Below, one piece after another: positions 49,197 to 58,877 of a stretch of 64,000 nt of DNA (positions are counted from its first letter, which is position 1; every line of letters starts with the position of its first letter). The stretch covers positions 54,232 to 118,231 of the forward strand of contig JBFLWQ010000008.1 of NCBI GenBank assembly GCA_040757775.1, in the 5' to 3' direction. The stretch comes from Thermodesulfobacteriota bacterium (GTDB taxonomy: Bacteria > Desulfobacterota > UBA8473). Made by a program: the position numbers and the translations under genes. The notes beneath the pieces are model-generated. The model was given only the letters and a program-made list of their open reading frames with translations, was not told the DNA's origin and made no database searches.

Positions 49197-49976
49197 ATGC
49201 TGAATATTACAATGAAACAATTGCTGGAGGCTGGTGTTCATTTTGGACATCAGACAAAGCGATGGAACCCAAAAATGAAAGAGTACATCTTTGGGGCAAG
49301 AAATGGGATTTACATCATCAACCTGCAAAAGACTGTCCAATTATTCAGGGAGGCTTATAATTTCGTAGTTGAAACAGTATCCAAAGGAGAAACAGTTCTA
49401 TTTGTAGGAACAAAAAAACAGGCTCAGGATGCTGTTGAGGAAGAAGCCAAGAGATGTAATATGTTTTATGTTACCAACAGATGGCTTGGAGGAACATTAA
49501 CGAATTTCCAAACTATCAAGCAGAGTATAGATAGATTAAAAAAGATTGAGGCTATGAAAACCGATGGCACTATTGATAGTCTTACAAAGAAAGAGGCACT
49601 AAAGATCGAGAAGGAGAGAGAAAAATTAGAGAAGAACCTCGGCGGGATCAAAGATATGGGCAAACTCCCGGGGGCCATTTTGATTATTGATCCCAGAAAG
49701 GAGAGAATATCTGTTGCTGAAGCAAAGAAACTTGGTATCCCCAGTATTGCCTTGGTAGATACAAACTGTGATCCTGATGATATAACCTATGTTGTTCCAG
49801 GAAATGACGATGCTATTAGAGCTATAAGGTTATTCACTTCTAAGACTGCAGATGCTTGCTTGGAAGGACGAAAGAAATTTGAGGAAAAGATAGAAGCCGA
49901 AGCCAGAGAAGAAGAGATGTCCATTGAAATTGAAGAGAGTGAGGAAGAAGTAGTTCAAAATCGGGGGGAAGTATAA
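49197..49976 (+). CDS. rpsB: 30S ribosomal protein S2
   Basis: A 259-residue S2: [20 protein letters not shown] at the N-terminus, [65 protein letters not shown] and [20 protein letters not shown]. The C-terminal tail is acidic ([12 protein letters not shown]), as in many S2 proteins. GAGGAGGTT precedes the ATG. The standard rpsB-tsf pair follows. Confidence 0.98.
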   Translation: MLNITMKQLLEAGVHFGHQTKRWNPKMKEYIFGARNGIYIINLQKTVQLFREAYNFVVETVSKGETVLFVGTKKQAQDAVEEEAKRCNMFYVTNRWLGGTLTNFQTIKQSIDRLKKIEAMKTDGTIDSLTKKEALKIEKEREKLEKNLGGIKDMGKLPGAILIIDPRKERISVAEAKKLGIPSIALVDTNCDPDDITYVVPGNDDAIRAIRLFTSKTADACLEGRKKFEEKIEAEAREEEMSIEIEESEEEVVQNRGEV

Positions 49977-50042
49977 TCGAACTGGGGTTATTAACTTGAT
50001 AAATAATAGAAAATTTCGCAAATGAGGTAATTAAAAAGGATT

Positions 50043-50657
50043 ATGGAGATTAAAGCATCTATTGTTAAGAGTCTGCGTGAGAAAACCAGTGCCGGGATTA
50101 TGGATTGCAAAAAGGCACTGAAGGAAACCAACGGTGACATTAATAAAGCCATAGATTACTTGAGAAAAAAAGGGCTGGCGGCAGCAGCTAAGAAGACAGG
50201 TAGGATTTCTAAAGAAGGAATTATAGAGGCATATATCCATCCGGGGGGGAAGCTGGGAGTACTTCTAGAGGTTAATTGTGAAACTGATTTTGTAGCTAAG
50301 GCAGCGGATTTTGTTGAATTTGTAAAAAATATAGCCATGCACATAGCTGCCTCAAATCCCCTTTATCTGAAAAGAGAAATTATTCCAGAAGATGTTATAG
50401 AAAAAGAAAGGGATATATATAAGAGTCAGGCATTAAACTCTGGAAAACCTGAAAAGATAATTGATAGAATCGTAGATGGAAAAATGGAAAAGTTTTTTTC
50501 TGAGGTCTGCTTACTGGAACAGCCTTACGTTAAAGAGCCCGAGATTTCTGTTAAAGAATTAGTTGATACCTTAATAGCCAGGATGGGGGAGAATATATCT
50601 ATCAGACGTTTTTCCCGTTACCAATTGAGTGAAAATCTGGATAATGAAAAAGCCTAA
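50043..50657 (+). CDS. tsf: Translation elongation factor Ts
   Basis: A 204-residue EF-Ts, the short form with one core subdomain region. The N-terminal UBA-like helix [40 protein letters not shown], and the EF-Tu contact segment [13 protein letters not shown] are clear, as is [12 protein letters not shown]. It recycles EF-Tu-GDP. AAAAAGGA precedes the ATG, and the end overlaps pyrH. Confidence 0.97.
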   Translation: MEIKASIVKSLREKTSAGIMDCKKALKETNGDINKAIDYLRKKGLAAAAKKTGRISKEGIIEAYIHPGGKLGVLLEVNCETDFVAKAADFVEFVKNIAMHIAASNPLYLKREIIPEDVIEKERDIYKSQALNSGKPEKIIDRIVDGKMEKFFSEVCLLEQPYVKEPEISVKELVDTLIARMGENISIRRFSRYQLSENLDNEKA

Positions 50658-51366
50658 TTTTAGAAGGGTACTCCTTAAACTGAGTGGAGAAGCCCTGCTG
50701 GGCAAGGAAGAATATGGGATTAGCCTTAGTGTTATCAACAGTATTTCATCTGAGATTAAGGAAGTCATTGAATCAGGTGTAGAAATAGCGATTGTTATAG
50801 GTGGCGGGAATATTTTCCGTGGTATAAAAGCCACTGCCGAAGGAATGGATCGATCTTCAGCCGATTATATAGGGATGTTGGCTACCGTAATTAATAGCCT
50901 GGTACTGCAGGATAGATTGGAAAAACTGGGAATACCCACCAGGGTCTTATCCGCCATAGAGATGAGGCAAATAGCAGAACCCTATATACCTAGACGGGCT
51001 AAACGACACCTGGAGAAGAAAAGGGTTGTAATATTTGCGGCAGGAACAGGTAATCCCTATTTTACTACCGATACTGCAGCTGCACTCAGGGGAAAAGAAA
51101 TCAACGCTGATGTAATACTGAAGGCAACAAAGGTGGATGGAGTCTATACCAGTGACCCCACAATAGATAGAGATGCTAAAAAATTTGAGGCATTAAGCTA
51201 TACTGAAGTATTGAACAAAAACCTTAAGGTGATAGATTCTACAGCTGTGTCTTTATGTAGAGATAACAACTTACCAATAATTATTTTCAATCTGACGGTT
51301 CCAGGTAATATTAAAAAAGCCATCTTAGGCGAAAGGTTAGGAACCACGATTACGAGTAAGACATGA
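50644..51366 (+). CDS. pyrH: Uridylate kinase
   Basis: A protein of about 240 residues of the bacterial UMP kinase type (amino-acid-kinase fold): [67 protein letters not shown] and [11 protein letters not shown]. It makes UDP from UMP. The ATG at 50644 overlaps tsf by 14 bp; a GTG at 50629 is the alternative. It overlaps frr by 4 bp at the other end. Confidence 0.97.
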   Translation: MKKPNFRRVLLKLSGEALLGKEEYGISLSVINSISSEIKEVIESGVEIAIVIGGGNIFRGIKATAEGMDRSSADYIGMLATVINSLVLQDRLEKLGIPTRVLSAIEMRQIAEPYIPRRAKRHLEKKRVVIFAAGTGNPYFTTDTAAALRGKEINADVILKATKVDGVYTSDPTIDRDAKKFEALSYTEVLNKNLKVIDSTAVSLCRDNNLPIIIFNLTVPGNIKKAILGERLGTTITSKT

Positions 51367-51920
51367 AAGAAGAGATTATTAGAGAACTTGAAAATAGTAT
51401 GGAAGAAACCATTGAAGGACTCAGGAAAGAATTTAGCAAGGTAAGAACAGGAAGGGCATCCTTATCTTTACTAGACGGAATTAAAGTCCAATACTATGGG
51501 GAACTTACACCCCTCAATCAGGTTGCTACTCTTTCTGTTCCGGAGGCTAGATTGATTACAATTCAACCATGGGATACCAAGGTTATAGGAGAAATCGAAA
51601 AGGCTATACAAAAATCTGGTTTGGGCCTCATCCCAGTTAACGATGGAAAGCTCATTCGTATATCAATACCCAATTTAACAGAAGAGCGAAGGCAGGAACT
51701 GATTAAGGTGGTTAAAAGGATGACTGAAGAGTGTAAAGTGTTCCTCAGGAATACCCGAAGGGATACCAATAATATGCTCAAAGATATGAAGAAAGAGAAA
51801 GAGATGTCTGAAGATGAGATGTTTAAATTCCAAGATGAAGTTCAGAAAATCACAGACAGATATGTGAAAAAATCTGATGAGATTCTAGCAGCTAAGGAGA
51901 AAGAGGTACTGGAAATCTAG
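51363..51920 (+). CDS. frr: Ribosome recycling factor
   Basis: A 185-residue [79 protein letters not shown] and [17 protein letters not shown]. It splits post-termination ribosomes with EF-G. It overlaps pyrH by 4 bp; the order rpsB-tsf-pyrH-frr is the conserved one. Confidence 0.98.
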   Translation: MKEEIIRELENSMEETIEGLRKEFSKVRTGRASLSLLDGIKVQYYGELTPLNQVATLSVPEARLITIQPWDTKVIGEIEKAIQKSGLGLIPVNDGKLIRISIPNLTEERRQELIKVVKRMTEECKVFLRNTRRDTNNMLKDMKKEKEMSEDEMFKFQDEVQKITDRYVKKSDEILAAKEKEVLEI

Positions 51921-51949
51921 TTCTAACTAGTTTACGGAGGTGAAAATCT

Positions 51950-52120
51950 GTGCCCTATAAAATTACTGATGACTGTGTATCGTGCGGAACCTGTACAGAA
52001 GAGTGTCCTTCTCAAGCCATTGAAGAAGACGACGACATATACGTAATTAATCAAGATGAATGCACAGAGTGTGGTACTTGTGTAGACATATGTCCAACAG
52101 AAGCAATAATTGAGGAATAA
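51950..52120 (+). CDS. 2[4Fe-4S] ferredoxin, 56 residues
   Basis: A short gene coding MPYKITDDCVSCGTCTEECP at its N-terminus and CTECGTCVDICPTEAIIEE at its end: two CxxCxxCxxxCP motifs in the classic clostridial-type arrangement, 56 residues in all. The GTG start has TACGGAGGTGAA upstream. It lies 29 bp after frr on the same strand, so it may be co-transcribed with the translation genes, a curious position. It would carry low-potential electrons for enzymes such as the dehydratase-type or Hdr-like proteins. The 221 bp that follow up to uppS contain AACAGATTA direct words and no gene. Confidence 0.92.
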   Translation: MPYKITDDCVSCGTCTEECPSQAIEEDDDIYVINQDECTECGTCVDICPTEAIIEE

Positions 52121-52341
52121 ACATTAACAGATTATAACAGATTAAAATCTTTAGATTTTCCCCGGCATTTTTCGGAATCATTCCATCTCTCACTCTTCAA
52201 GGATCCTTTTAATCTAAGTAAGTATAAGTATCTGACCTGCCTATAATCTTTACTTGAAAAATCACACTACTTATGCTAGGTTATTTCATTCTGAAAAATG
52301 AAAAACTAACCAATTAAAAAGCTTTAGCGTGGTAAATAATT

Positions 52342-53094
52342 ATGGATAGGCTGAATAAAGATAAACTTCCCAGGCATATTGCAATTATTATGGATGGCAA
52401 TGGCCGTTGGGCTAAGAAAAGGGTTCTCAGAAGAGTATCTGGACATAAAAAAGGAGCAGAGGCAGTAAGAAAAGTAGTAACAACCTGTAGAGAACTGGGG
52501 ATTGAAGTTTTAACTCTTTACGCCTTTTCTATGGAGAATTGGAACCGTCCAAAGAGTGAAGTAAATGCATTGATGAATCTTCTTAAAAGATATCTTTTTG
52601 ATGAACTGAATGAGATGCTGGAGAATGATATACGACTTAATGCAATTGGCAACCTTAAGAATCTGCCCAAAAGTGTGGGTAAGGTTTTGATAGATACCAT
52701 CGAGAGAACCAAAGCATGCAAGGGGATGCTCTTAAATTTAGCCTTAAGTTATGGAGGCAGAGACGATATTGTACATGCAGTTCGAAAGATCATCAGGGAT
52801 TGTGAGACCAAAAAGATAAAACCTGAGGATATTACAGAGGAACTCTTTTCTAAATACCTATTTACTGCTGGAATTCCAGATCCAGATCTCCTGATCAGGA
52901 CCAGTGGTGAACGCCGAATTAGCAACTTTCTACTCTGGCAAATGGCTTATACAGAAATATACATTACCGATACCCTATGGCCCGATTTTAAAAAAGAAGA
53001 TTTAATTGAAGCTATACTGGACTTTCAGTCTAGAGAAAGAAGGTTTGGTTTAACGAGCAGTCAGATAAAGGACAGGAAGAAGAAATGGGTGTAA
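52342..53094 (+). CDS. uppS: Undecaprenyl diphosphate synthase (UppS)
   Basis: A 250-residue cis-prenyltransferase making the C55 lipid carrier for cell-wall synthesis. HIAIIMDGNGRWAKKR contains the catalytic Asp; GHKKGAEAVRKVV, LTLYAFSMENWNRPKSEV, LALSYGGRDDIVHAVRKI and the C-terminal PDLLIRTSGERRISNFLLWQ complete the site. It overlaps cdsA by 10 bp. Confidence 0.97.
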   Translation: MDRLNKDKLPRHIAIIMDGNGRWAKKRVLRRVSGHKKGAEAVRKVVTTCRELGIEVLTLYAFSMENWNRPKSEVNALMNLLKRYLFDELNEMLENDIRLNAIGNLKNLPKSVGKVLIDTIERTKACKGMLLNLALSYGGRDDIVHAVRKIIRDCETKKIKPEDITEELFSKYLFTAGIPDPDLLIRTSGERRISNFLLWQMAYTEIYITDTLWPDFKKEDLIEAILDFQSRERRFGLTSSQIKDRKKKWV

Positions 53095-53891
53095 TGGAAT
53101 TAAAGAGATGGTTAACAGCTTTATTCCTTATACCACTCCTTATCCTTGTGGTAGGTTATGGCTCACAACAGGTTTTTTTTGGGGTCCTTTTAGTTACAAT
53201 AATACTAGCAACTCATGAGTTTTATTCTCTGGTTTTGCCCGGAGATCACAGGAAAGAAAAGATACTAGGGATCCTTTCAGTATCATTTTTAGCATATGGT
53301 ATTTATAGGGGAGATGACCATTTCATATTAGGTTTTTCCGCTTTTATTACTATTTTTTTGCTTATTTTCTTTCTCATAAATGTTGAAGATTTAAGTTCTG
53401 TAGTCCCAACCCTTGGGAAACTTCTAATTGGAATCTTTTACATAGGACTCCTCTTCTCTCATCTTACCTTAATCAGAGGATTGCCCCTTGGTAAACAATG
53501 GGTTTTCTTCACCCTGGCAGTAACCTTTATGGGGGATACTGCCTCTTATTATGGGGGCAGTTACTTTGGGAGGCACAAACTGTACCCAAGGATTAGTCCG
53601 GGCAAAACTATAGAGGGTTCCCTGTGGGGATTCGCAGGGAATATAGGAGGCGCTTTAATCTTCATGCAATACTTTCTGGAGCAACTGGAGATTTATCACT
53701 GCCTAATTTTGGCTGTAGGGCTGGGGATAATGGGACAGGTGGGGGATCTATGTGAATCAATGATAAAGAGAAGCGTCGGGGTAAAAGACTCCGGCAGTTT
53801 GCTGCCTGGACATGGGGGTATATTAGACCGGATTGACAGCATCCTCTTTTCATCTCCCTTTCTTTACTATTATGCAATTATATTTCTTTAG
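53085..53891 (+). CDS. cdsA: Phosphatidate cytidylyltransferase
   Basis: A 268-residue membrane enzyme forming CDP-diacylglycerol. There are about seven hydrophobic segments, and the C-terminal family signature is seen as GDLCESMIKRSVGVKDSGSL followed by LPGHGGILDRIDS. TFMGDTASYYGGSYFGRHKL and SPGKTIEGSLWGFAGN are further hallmarks. It is coupled to uppS by overlap. Confidence 0.96.
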   Translation: MGVMELKRWLTALFLIPLLILVVGYGSQQVFFGVLLVTIILATHEFYSLVLPGDHRKEKILGILSVSFLAYGIYRGDDHFILGFSAFITIFLLIFFLINVEDLSSVVPTLGKLLIGIFYIGLLFSHLTLIRGLPLGKQWVFFTLAVTFMGDTASYYGGSYFGRHKLYPRISPGKTIEGSLWGFAGNIGGALIFMQYFLEQLEIYHCLILAVGLGIMGQVGDLCESMIKRSVGVKDSGSLLPGHGGILDRIDSILFSSPFLYYYAIIFL

Positions 53892-53902
53892 TAATCACTA
53901 TG

Positions 53903-54003
53903 TGAGACAGACATTAGACAAGAGACGTCAGACCTCAGACTTTTATTTTTGTGTAATCTCTGGCCATTAGCTGATGTCTGAAATTTGAAGTCCAGTGTCT
54001 GAA
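53903..54003. repeat. AGACATCAGAC-word inverted repeat between cdsA and dxr
   Basis: The left side contains CAGACATTAGAC, GACGTCAGACCTCAGAC; the right side contains GATGTCTGAAATTTGAAGTC and GTGTCTGAATT. The words are complementary across a T-rich centre, forming a long imperfect hairpin. No gene lies here. Confidence 0.5.
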
Positions 54004-54021
54004 TTGCAGTTGGAGTACTAG

Positions 54022-55167
54022 GTGAAGAAGCTGGCTATTTTGGGTTCTACAGGTTCAATCGGTGTCAACACGTTGGATATAGTCGAGAGGTTCAGGGACA
54101 AATACGAAATAGTAGCCCTTTCGGCTGGGTCTAATATCCAAATACTAAAAAACCAGATTAACAAATTTAACCCAAGAGTGGTATCCGTATTGAATAAACC
54201 TCTTGCCAACAGACTGGAAGAAGAATTAGATCCACTAGACATAGAAATACTCTATGGTGTTGAAGGAATCAATAGGGTTGCTACTTTACCAGAGGTTAAT
54301 ATGGTTGTATCTGCCATTGTTGGAGCGGCAGGGTTAATTCCTTCAATTTCTGCAATTAAAGCTCATAAAAATATAGCCCTGGCTAACAAGGAAACCTTAG
54401 TTATGGCAGGAAAGATAGTAATGGAAGAAGCAAAAGAGAACGGCGTTACTATCTTCCCCATTGACAGTGAGCATAGTGCTGTCTTCCAATCCCTCTTGGG
54501 GCATCAAAAGAAGGATGTAAAAAGGATAATTTTGACTGCTTCCGGGGGACCGTTTCTAAACTGTCCCCATGAAGAACTCGCAACTGTCACAATTCAGGAA
54601 GCCCTAACTCACCCTGTCTGGCAGATGGGAAAGAAGATCACCATTGATTCAGCATCTTTAATGAACAAAGGATTAGAAATAATTGAAGCCAGATGGTTAT
54701 TCGATATTCCTCATGAAAAGATCGACGTCCATATTCACCCCCAGAGTATAGTTCACTCAATGGTAGAATATATTGATGGCTCAGTTCTTGCCCAAATGGG
54801 GGTACCGGATATGCGGGGACCAATATCTTATGCCCTTGCATATCCTGAACGTCTTCCAACGGAACTTCCGTCCTTAAACCTCCTTGAGATTGAGAAACTC
54901 ACCTTTGACCTCCCGGATGAGAAAAGATTCCCTGCTCTCAGATTGGCATACAGGGCAGTTGAGGAGGGAGGAACAATGCCTGCTGTTCTCAACGCCGCCA
55001 ATGAGATTGCAGTAGGGGCGTTTTTAAACAATAAAATAGGTTTCACTGGAATACCCCATATTATAGAACAGACCATGAACTCTTATAAGGTAAAAGAAAT
55101 AAACACAATACAAGATGCACTGGATGCCGATAGTTGGGCCAGGATGAAGGCAAAGTTACTTATCTAG
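54022..55167 (+). CDS. dxr: 1-deoxy-D-xylulose 5-phosphate reductoisomerase
   Basis: A 381-residue enzyme of the MEP isoprenoid pathway. The NADPH-binding motif LAILGSTGSIGVNTLDIVE opens the protein; ALANKETLVMAGKI, PIDSEHSAVFQSL, LTASGGPF, KITIDSASLMNKGLEIIEA and HPQSIVHSMVEYIDGS give the metal and substrate sites. The start is GTG behind TTGGAG. It supplies precursors used by UppS two genes upstream. Confidence 0.97.
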   Translation: MKKLAILGSTGSIGVNTLDIVERFRDKYEIVALSAGSNIQILKNQINKFNPRVVSVLNKPLANRLEEELDPLDIEILYGVEGINRVATLPEVNMVVSAIVGAAGLIPSISAIKAHKNIALANKETLVMAGKIVMEEAKENGVTIFPIDSEHSAVFQSLLGHQKKDVKRIILTASGGPFLNCPHEELATVTIQEALTHPVWQMGKKITIDSASLMNKGLEIIEARWLFDIPHEKIDVHIHPQSIVHSMVEYIDGSVLAQMGVPDMRGPISYALAYPERLPTELPSLNLLEIEKLTFDLPDEKRFPALRLAYRAVEEGGTMPAVLNAANEIAVGAFLNNKIGFTGIPHIIEQTMNSYKVKEINTIQDALDADSWARMKAKLLI

Positions 55168-55186
55168 AGATTAAAAGGAGTGTTGA

Positions 55187-56254
55187 ATGGTAACTGCAAT
55201 TTCTGCGATAGTTTTACTGGGAATACTAATCTTTGTCCATGAATTGGGACATTTTATCGTTGCAAAGATAAGCGGTGTTGGGGTACTCAAGTTCTCCCTT
55301 GGTTTCGGTCACAAAATACTTAGTAAGAAAATTGGAGAAACTGAATACCTTCTTTCTGCTATTCCCCTGGGAGGATACGTAAAAATGATTGGAGAGGAAC
55401 CCGGGGAGGAAGAAAAAGTATCAGAAAATGACCTGTCCAAATCCTTCTCCAACAAATCTCTACTAAAAAGGACAGGAATTGTGTTCGCTGGACCTTTTTC
55501 TAACATAATATTTGCAGTAGTTATCCTTTCCGCAATTTACATGAGGGGAGTTCCAGTCCTGACAACCCAGGTAGGCGATATTGTAGATAGGTCTCCTGCT
55601 TATGAGGCAGGAATTAAAAAAGGCGACCAAATTGTTGCAATAAATGGGAAGAAAGTCTCACGATGGGAAGACTTAACAAAGATTATTCAGCGCAGCAAAG
55701 GAGAGGAACTGACCATTCAGCTAAAAAAAGATGGCAGTTACTACAAGACCAAACTTACACCAAAGCTCTTTACTGACAAAAATATCTTTGGGGAAGACGT
55801 AAAGATTTACAAGATCGGCATAACCGCATCAGATAAATTTATTACAGAGAGATATAATCCTTTTATGGCTATAGTAAAAGGGTCTCAACAGACATGGTGG
55901 CTGATCAAATTGATGGGAATAACTATAATAAAACTTATTGAAAGAACAGTACCTGCAAATACCCTGGGTGGACCTATCCTAATAATCCAGATGGCAGGGA
56001 AACAGGCACAGGCAGGAATTCCGAATTTTCTCTTTTTTATGGCAATAATAAGTATCAATCTGGGTATAGTAAATCTTTTGCCTATCCCGATACTTGATGG
56101 TGGGCATCTCTTCTTCTTCCTCCTTGAGGCTATTATGGGAAAACCGCTCAGTATAAAGAAAAGGGAGGCTGCGCAGCAAGTTGGCCTGGTTATTATAATC
56201 CTGTTGATAGTTTTTGTATTTTACAATGACTTGAGCCGGATATTTACTAAATAA
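55187..56254 (+). CDS. rseP: RIP zinc metalloprotease RseP
   Basis: A 355-residue inner-membrane site-2 protease. The zinc motif VHELGHFIVAK is in the first membrane segment (HELGH at residues 18-22), a PDZ domain occupies about 115-195 (VGDIVDRSPAYEAGIKKGD), and the third ligand region IPILDGGHLFFF is near residue 303. It cuts anti-sigma factors and signal-peptide remnants in the membrane. AAAAGGAG precedes the ATG. It follows dxr by 19 bp. Confidence 0.95.
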   Translation: MVTAISAIVLLGILIFVHELGHFIVAKISGVGVLKFSLGFGHKILSKKIGETEYLLSAIPLGGYVKMIGEEPGEEEKVSENDLSKSFSNKSLLKRTGIVFAGPFSNIIFAVVILSAIYMRGVPVLTTQVGDIVDRSPAYEAGIKKGDQIVAINGKKVSRWEDLTKIIQRSKGEELTIQLKKDGSYYKTKLTPKLFTDKNIFGEDVKIYKIGITASDKFITERYNPFMAIVKGSQQTWWLIKLMGITIIKLIERTVPANTLGGPILIIQMAGKQAQAGIPNFLFFMAIISINLGIVNLLPIPILDGGHLFFFLLEAIMGKPLSIKKREAAQQVGLVIIILLIVFVFYNDLSRIFTK

Positions 56255-56309
56255 AATCGAAGTGTCAGAAATCAGAATTCAGGAAGGGCTTTGAAAAACA
56301 TACTCCCCA

Positions 56310-56381
56310 CGTCATTCCGGCGGAAGCCGGAATCCAGAACTGCTTGAAATAACTGGATTCCGCATCAAGTGCGGAATGACG
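56310..56381. repeat. 72-bp inverted-repeat element (CGTCATTCCG family)
   Basis: The element has the symmetric pattern CGTCATTCCG ... GGAATCCAG ... CTGGATTCC ... CGGAATGACG, with unpaired loops between paired arms. It resembles the small REP-like repeats common in genomes of this group. It has no coding capacity and lies between rseP and tsaB. Confidence 0.7.
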
Positions 56382-56451
56382 AAAGAGAGTTGCAATGCGG
56401 TTGTGCAAAGCTCTATCAGCTTTACAACTAACCTGAGGATAGGTATATCCG

Positions 56452-57141
56452 TTGAAAGTATTGGCAATAGAAACTTCAACCATGGCTGGGAGTGTAGCAT
56501 TGGTCGATGACGATGAATTGGTATCAGAGTATCTGTTGAATATCGATATCACTCATTCCGAAAGACTGCTTTTAGCCATTGATTGTGTCATGCGAGACAC
56601 AATGATATCTATGGGCGAAATTGATGGATTTGCTATTTCTATAGGTCCCGGTTCATTTACAGGACTCCGAATAGGTGCGAGTACAGTTAAGGGACTTGCC
56701 TATGCAGTTAACAAACCTGTTGTAGGCATTCCAACCCTGGATGCTATGGCTGAAAATATTTCCTTTACTGGCTACCTTATCTGTCCAATATTAGATGCCA
56801 GGAAAAAGCAAGTCTACACGGCATTGTATAAAAGAGATGCAAAAAACAGGCTAAAAAAAATCACACCGGATCTGGCAATAAACCCCGGTGAACTCTTAAA
56901 AAAGATTCAAGAAAAGGTTGTCTTTTTAGGTGATGGCATAAAAGTTTATCATACACTCATAAAAGAGGTACTTAAAGATATGGCATTCTTTGCCCCACTG
57001 AATTTAAGGCTTCCACGTGCGGCAAGTGTTGCAAGATTGAGTTTATATCAATTTAAAAAGAATAATGTCCTGGATTTAAATACATTTACTCCTTCTTATG
57101 TGCGTCCCTCAGAGGCTGAGGAAAAATTTAAAGAATTATAA
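56452..57141 (+). CDS. tsaB: tRNA threonylcarbamoyladenosine biosynthesis protein TsaB
   Basis: A 229-residue TsaB, partner of TsaD in the t6A37 modification of tRNA. The ASKHA-fold N-terminus VLAIETSTMAGSVALVDDD, ITHSERLLLAIDCVM and FAISIGPGSFTGLRIGASTV are typical, as is the C-terminal YVRPSEAE. The start is TTG with a weak GAGG site, so the exact N-terminus is uncertain by a codon or two. The leader contains a repeat element upstream. Confidence 0.93.
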   Translation: MKVLAIETSTMAGSVALVDDDELVSEYLLNIDITHSERLLLAIDCVMRDTMISMGEIDGFAISIGPGSFTGLRIGASTVKGLAYAVNKPVVGIPTLDAMAENISFTGYLICPILDARKKQVYTALYKRDAKNRLKKITPDLAINPGELLKKIQEKVVFLGDGIKVYHTLIKEVLKDMAFFAPLNLRLPRAASVARLSLYQFKKNNVLDLNTFTPSYVRPSEAEEKFKEL

Positions 57142-57161
57142 GATAAAGAGGAGGTATAACC

Positions 57162-58061
57162 ATGCATCAGAAAGACTTTACTGGCTGTCATATCCCGATA
57201 ATTACTCCCTTTAAGGATGACTATTCAATAGATGAGGGCGGGTTAAAAAAGCTGGTAAATTATCTTATTGAAGAGGAGGGGGTTGATGGTATAGTCCCCT
57301 GTGGAACTACAGGAGAATCCCCTACCCTCTCCCACAAAGAACATAACCAGATAATTGAGATAGTTATAAAGGAGGTTAACGGCAGGGTACCTGTAATTGC
57401 AGGAACCGGGTCTAATAGCACCCAGGAGGCTATTGCTATGACAAAACACGCTGAGGATGTGGGTGCTGATGCCAGTCTTCAAGTGGGCCCTTACTATAAC
57501 AGACCAACCCAGGATGGGATTATGCGCCACTTTGAAGCTATCGCTAAAAATACAAAAATACCTCATTTTATATATAATATACCATCTAGAACTGGCAGAA
57601 ATATAGAGCCTCAAACTATAATTGAACTTTCAAAGATCGATAATATAATAGGGCTTAAAGATGCGAACGGGAATCTAATGCAGACCATGGAGATAATAAG
57701 AGCCACCAAGAACAGCCCCAAAAAGTTCTTTGTCCTCTCTGGTGAAGATGCTCTGACATACTCCATGATGTGCCTTGGGGGAGATGGTGTAATATGTGCG
57801 GTGGGGAATGTTATAGGGAAAGAGTATACCGAGATGTGTAAATTGATCAAAGCAGGAGAATATGAAAAAGCAAGGGATATACACTACCGCACCCTTCATT
57901 TAGTCAATACCCTATTTATAGAATCGAATCCAGCACCGGTAAAAGAGGCATTGAAGATGATGGGACTACCGGCCGGAAAGTTGAGGTTGCCCCTGGTAGA
58001 GCTAAGACCAGAGAATAGAGAGAAGCTAAGAAAAGCATTAAAAGAGATGGGAAGAATATAG
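57162..58061 (+). CDS. dapA: 4-hydroxy-tetrahydrodipicolinate synthase
   Basis: A 299-residue class I aldolase of the lysine/diaminopimelate pathway condensing pyruvate with aspartate semialdehyde. Signatures are VPCGTTGESPTLSHKEH, VIAGTGSNSTQEAI, the Tyr of FIYNIPSRTGRNI and the Schiff-base Lys in IIGLKDANGN at about residue 166. AAGAGGAGGT precedes the ATG. The C-terminal GLPAGKLRLPLVEL is usual for DapA. Confidence 0.95.
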   Translation: MHQKDFTGCHIPIITPFKDDYSIDEGGLKKLVNYLIEEEGVDGIVPCGTTGESPTLSHKEHNQIIEIVIKEVNGRVPVIAGTGSNSTQEAIAMTKHAEDVGADASLQVGPYYNRPTQDGIMRHFEAIAKNTKIPHFIYNIPSRTGRNIEPQTIIELSKIDNIIGLKDANGNLMQTMEIIRATKNSPKKFFVLSGEDALTYSMMCLGGDGVICAVGNVIGKEYTEMCKLIKAGEYEKARDIHYRTLHLVNTLFIESNPAPVKEALKMMGLPAGKLRLPLVELRPENREKLRKALKEMGRI

Positions 58062-58174
58062 CGTATAAAAATGAATGTTCGGGTTAAAACACAATATATG
58101 CATTTAATGATAATTTTGTGTATAAAGAGGTTAATTAGTCCCATCCTTAATAGTTCTCAATAAACGAAAAATAG

Positions 58175-58747
58175 TTGGATAAAGATATAGTGATCAATAG
58201 AAGGAATCGTATATGTCCGGTTGTAGCATCGGGTGTTCTCGATAATAGGATTCGAAGATGGATACAAAACCCGCGAAAAATACTAGGTCCCTATGTTAAA
58301 GAAGGAATGACTGTTCTGGATATAGGTTGTGGCCCGGGGTTTTTCTCTATTGATATGGCACAAATGGTCGGCAAATCCGGTCGAGTCATCACTGCTGATT
58401 TACAGGAAGGGATGCTTCAAAAAGTAAGAAAAAAGATTAAAGGAACTGAACTTGAAGAACGTATCACACTGCACAAATGCGAGGAGAACAAAATAGGCGT
58501 TTCTGAGAAGGTTGATTTTGTTCTGTTGTTCTATATGATTCACGAAGTTCCCAATGTAAAGGTATTTTTTAGTGAAATAGAAACGATTCTAAAGCCGAAT
58601 GGACAGGTTTTCATGGTAGAACCACCATTTCATGTTTCAAAAAAAACGTTTGAAAACACAATCAAAAAAGCCATGGACGCCGGCCTGGCAGTTGTTGAGA
58701 GACCTAAATTATTTCTTAGCAAGGCAGCAATATTGAAAAAGGGCTGA
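58175..58747 (+). CDS. Class I SAM-dependent methyltransferase
   Basis: A 190-residue methyltransferase of the UbiE/methyltransferase_11/25 type. Motif I VLDIGCGPGFFSIDMAQ, the acidic motif II VITADLQEGML, motif III-like KVDFVLLFYMIHEVPN and motif post GQVFMVEPPFH are complete. It is short, with the C-terminus reduced to about 35 residues after the last motif. The start is TTG with a poor ribosome site. The substrate is unknown. Confidence 0.82.
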   Translation: MDKDIVINRRNRICPVVASGVLDNRIRRWIQNPRKILGPYVKEGMTVLDIGCGPGFFSIDMAQMVGKSGRVITADLQEGMLQKVRKKIKGTELEERITLHKCEENKIGVSEKVDFVLLFYMIHEVPNVKVFFSEIETILKPNGQVFMVEPPFHVSKKTFENTIKKAMDAGLAVVERPKLFLSKAAILKKG

Positions 58748-58877
58748 CATAGCATAATTCACTCTTCTCTTTTCTGTAAAGTCTTTCCTGAAAGCTCTTG
58801 ACAAACCTAAGTTATATGTTAAGATTCTGCCCACTTCATACTTAAAGAACAGTCAACCTTAGTATAGTGATAAATCA

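Noticed and set aside
52144..52159. AAAATCT-TT-AGATTTT as a terminator after the ferredoxin gene
   Set aside because: The stem is short, AT-only in effect and lacks a proper T-tail; too weak to list.
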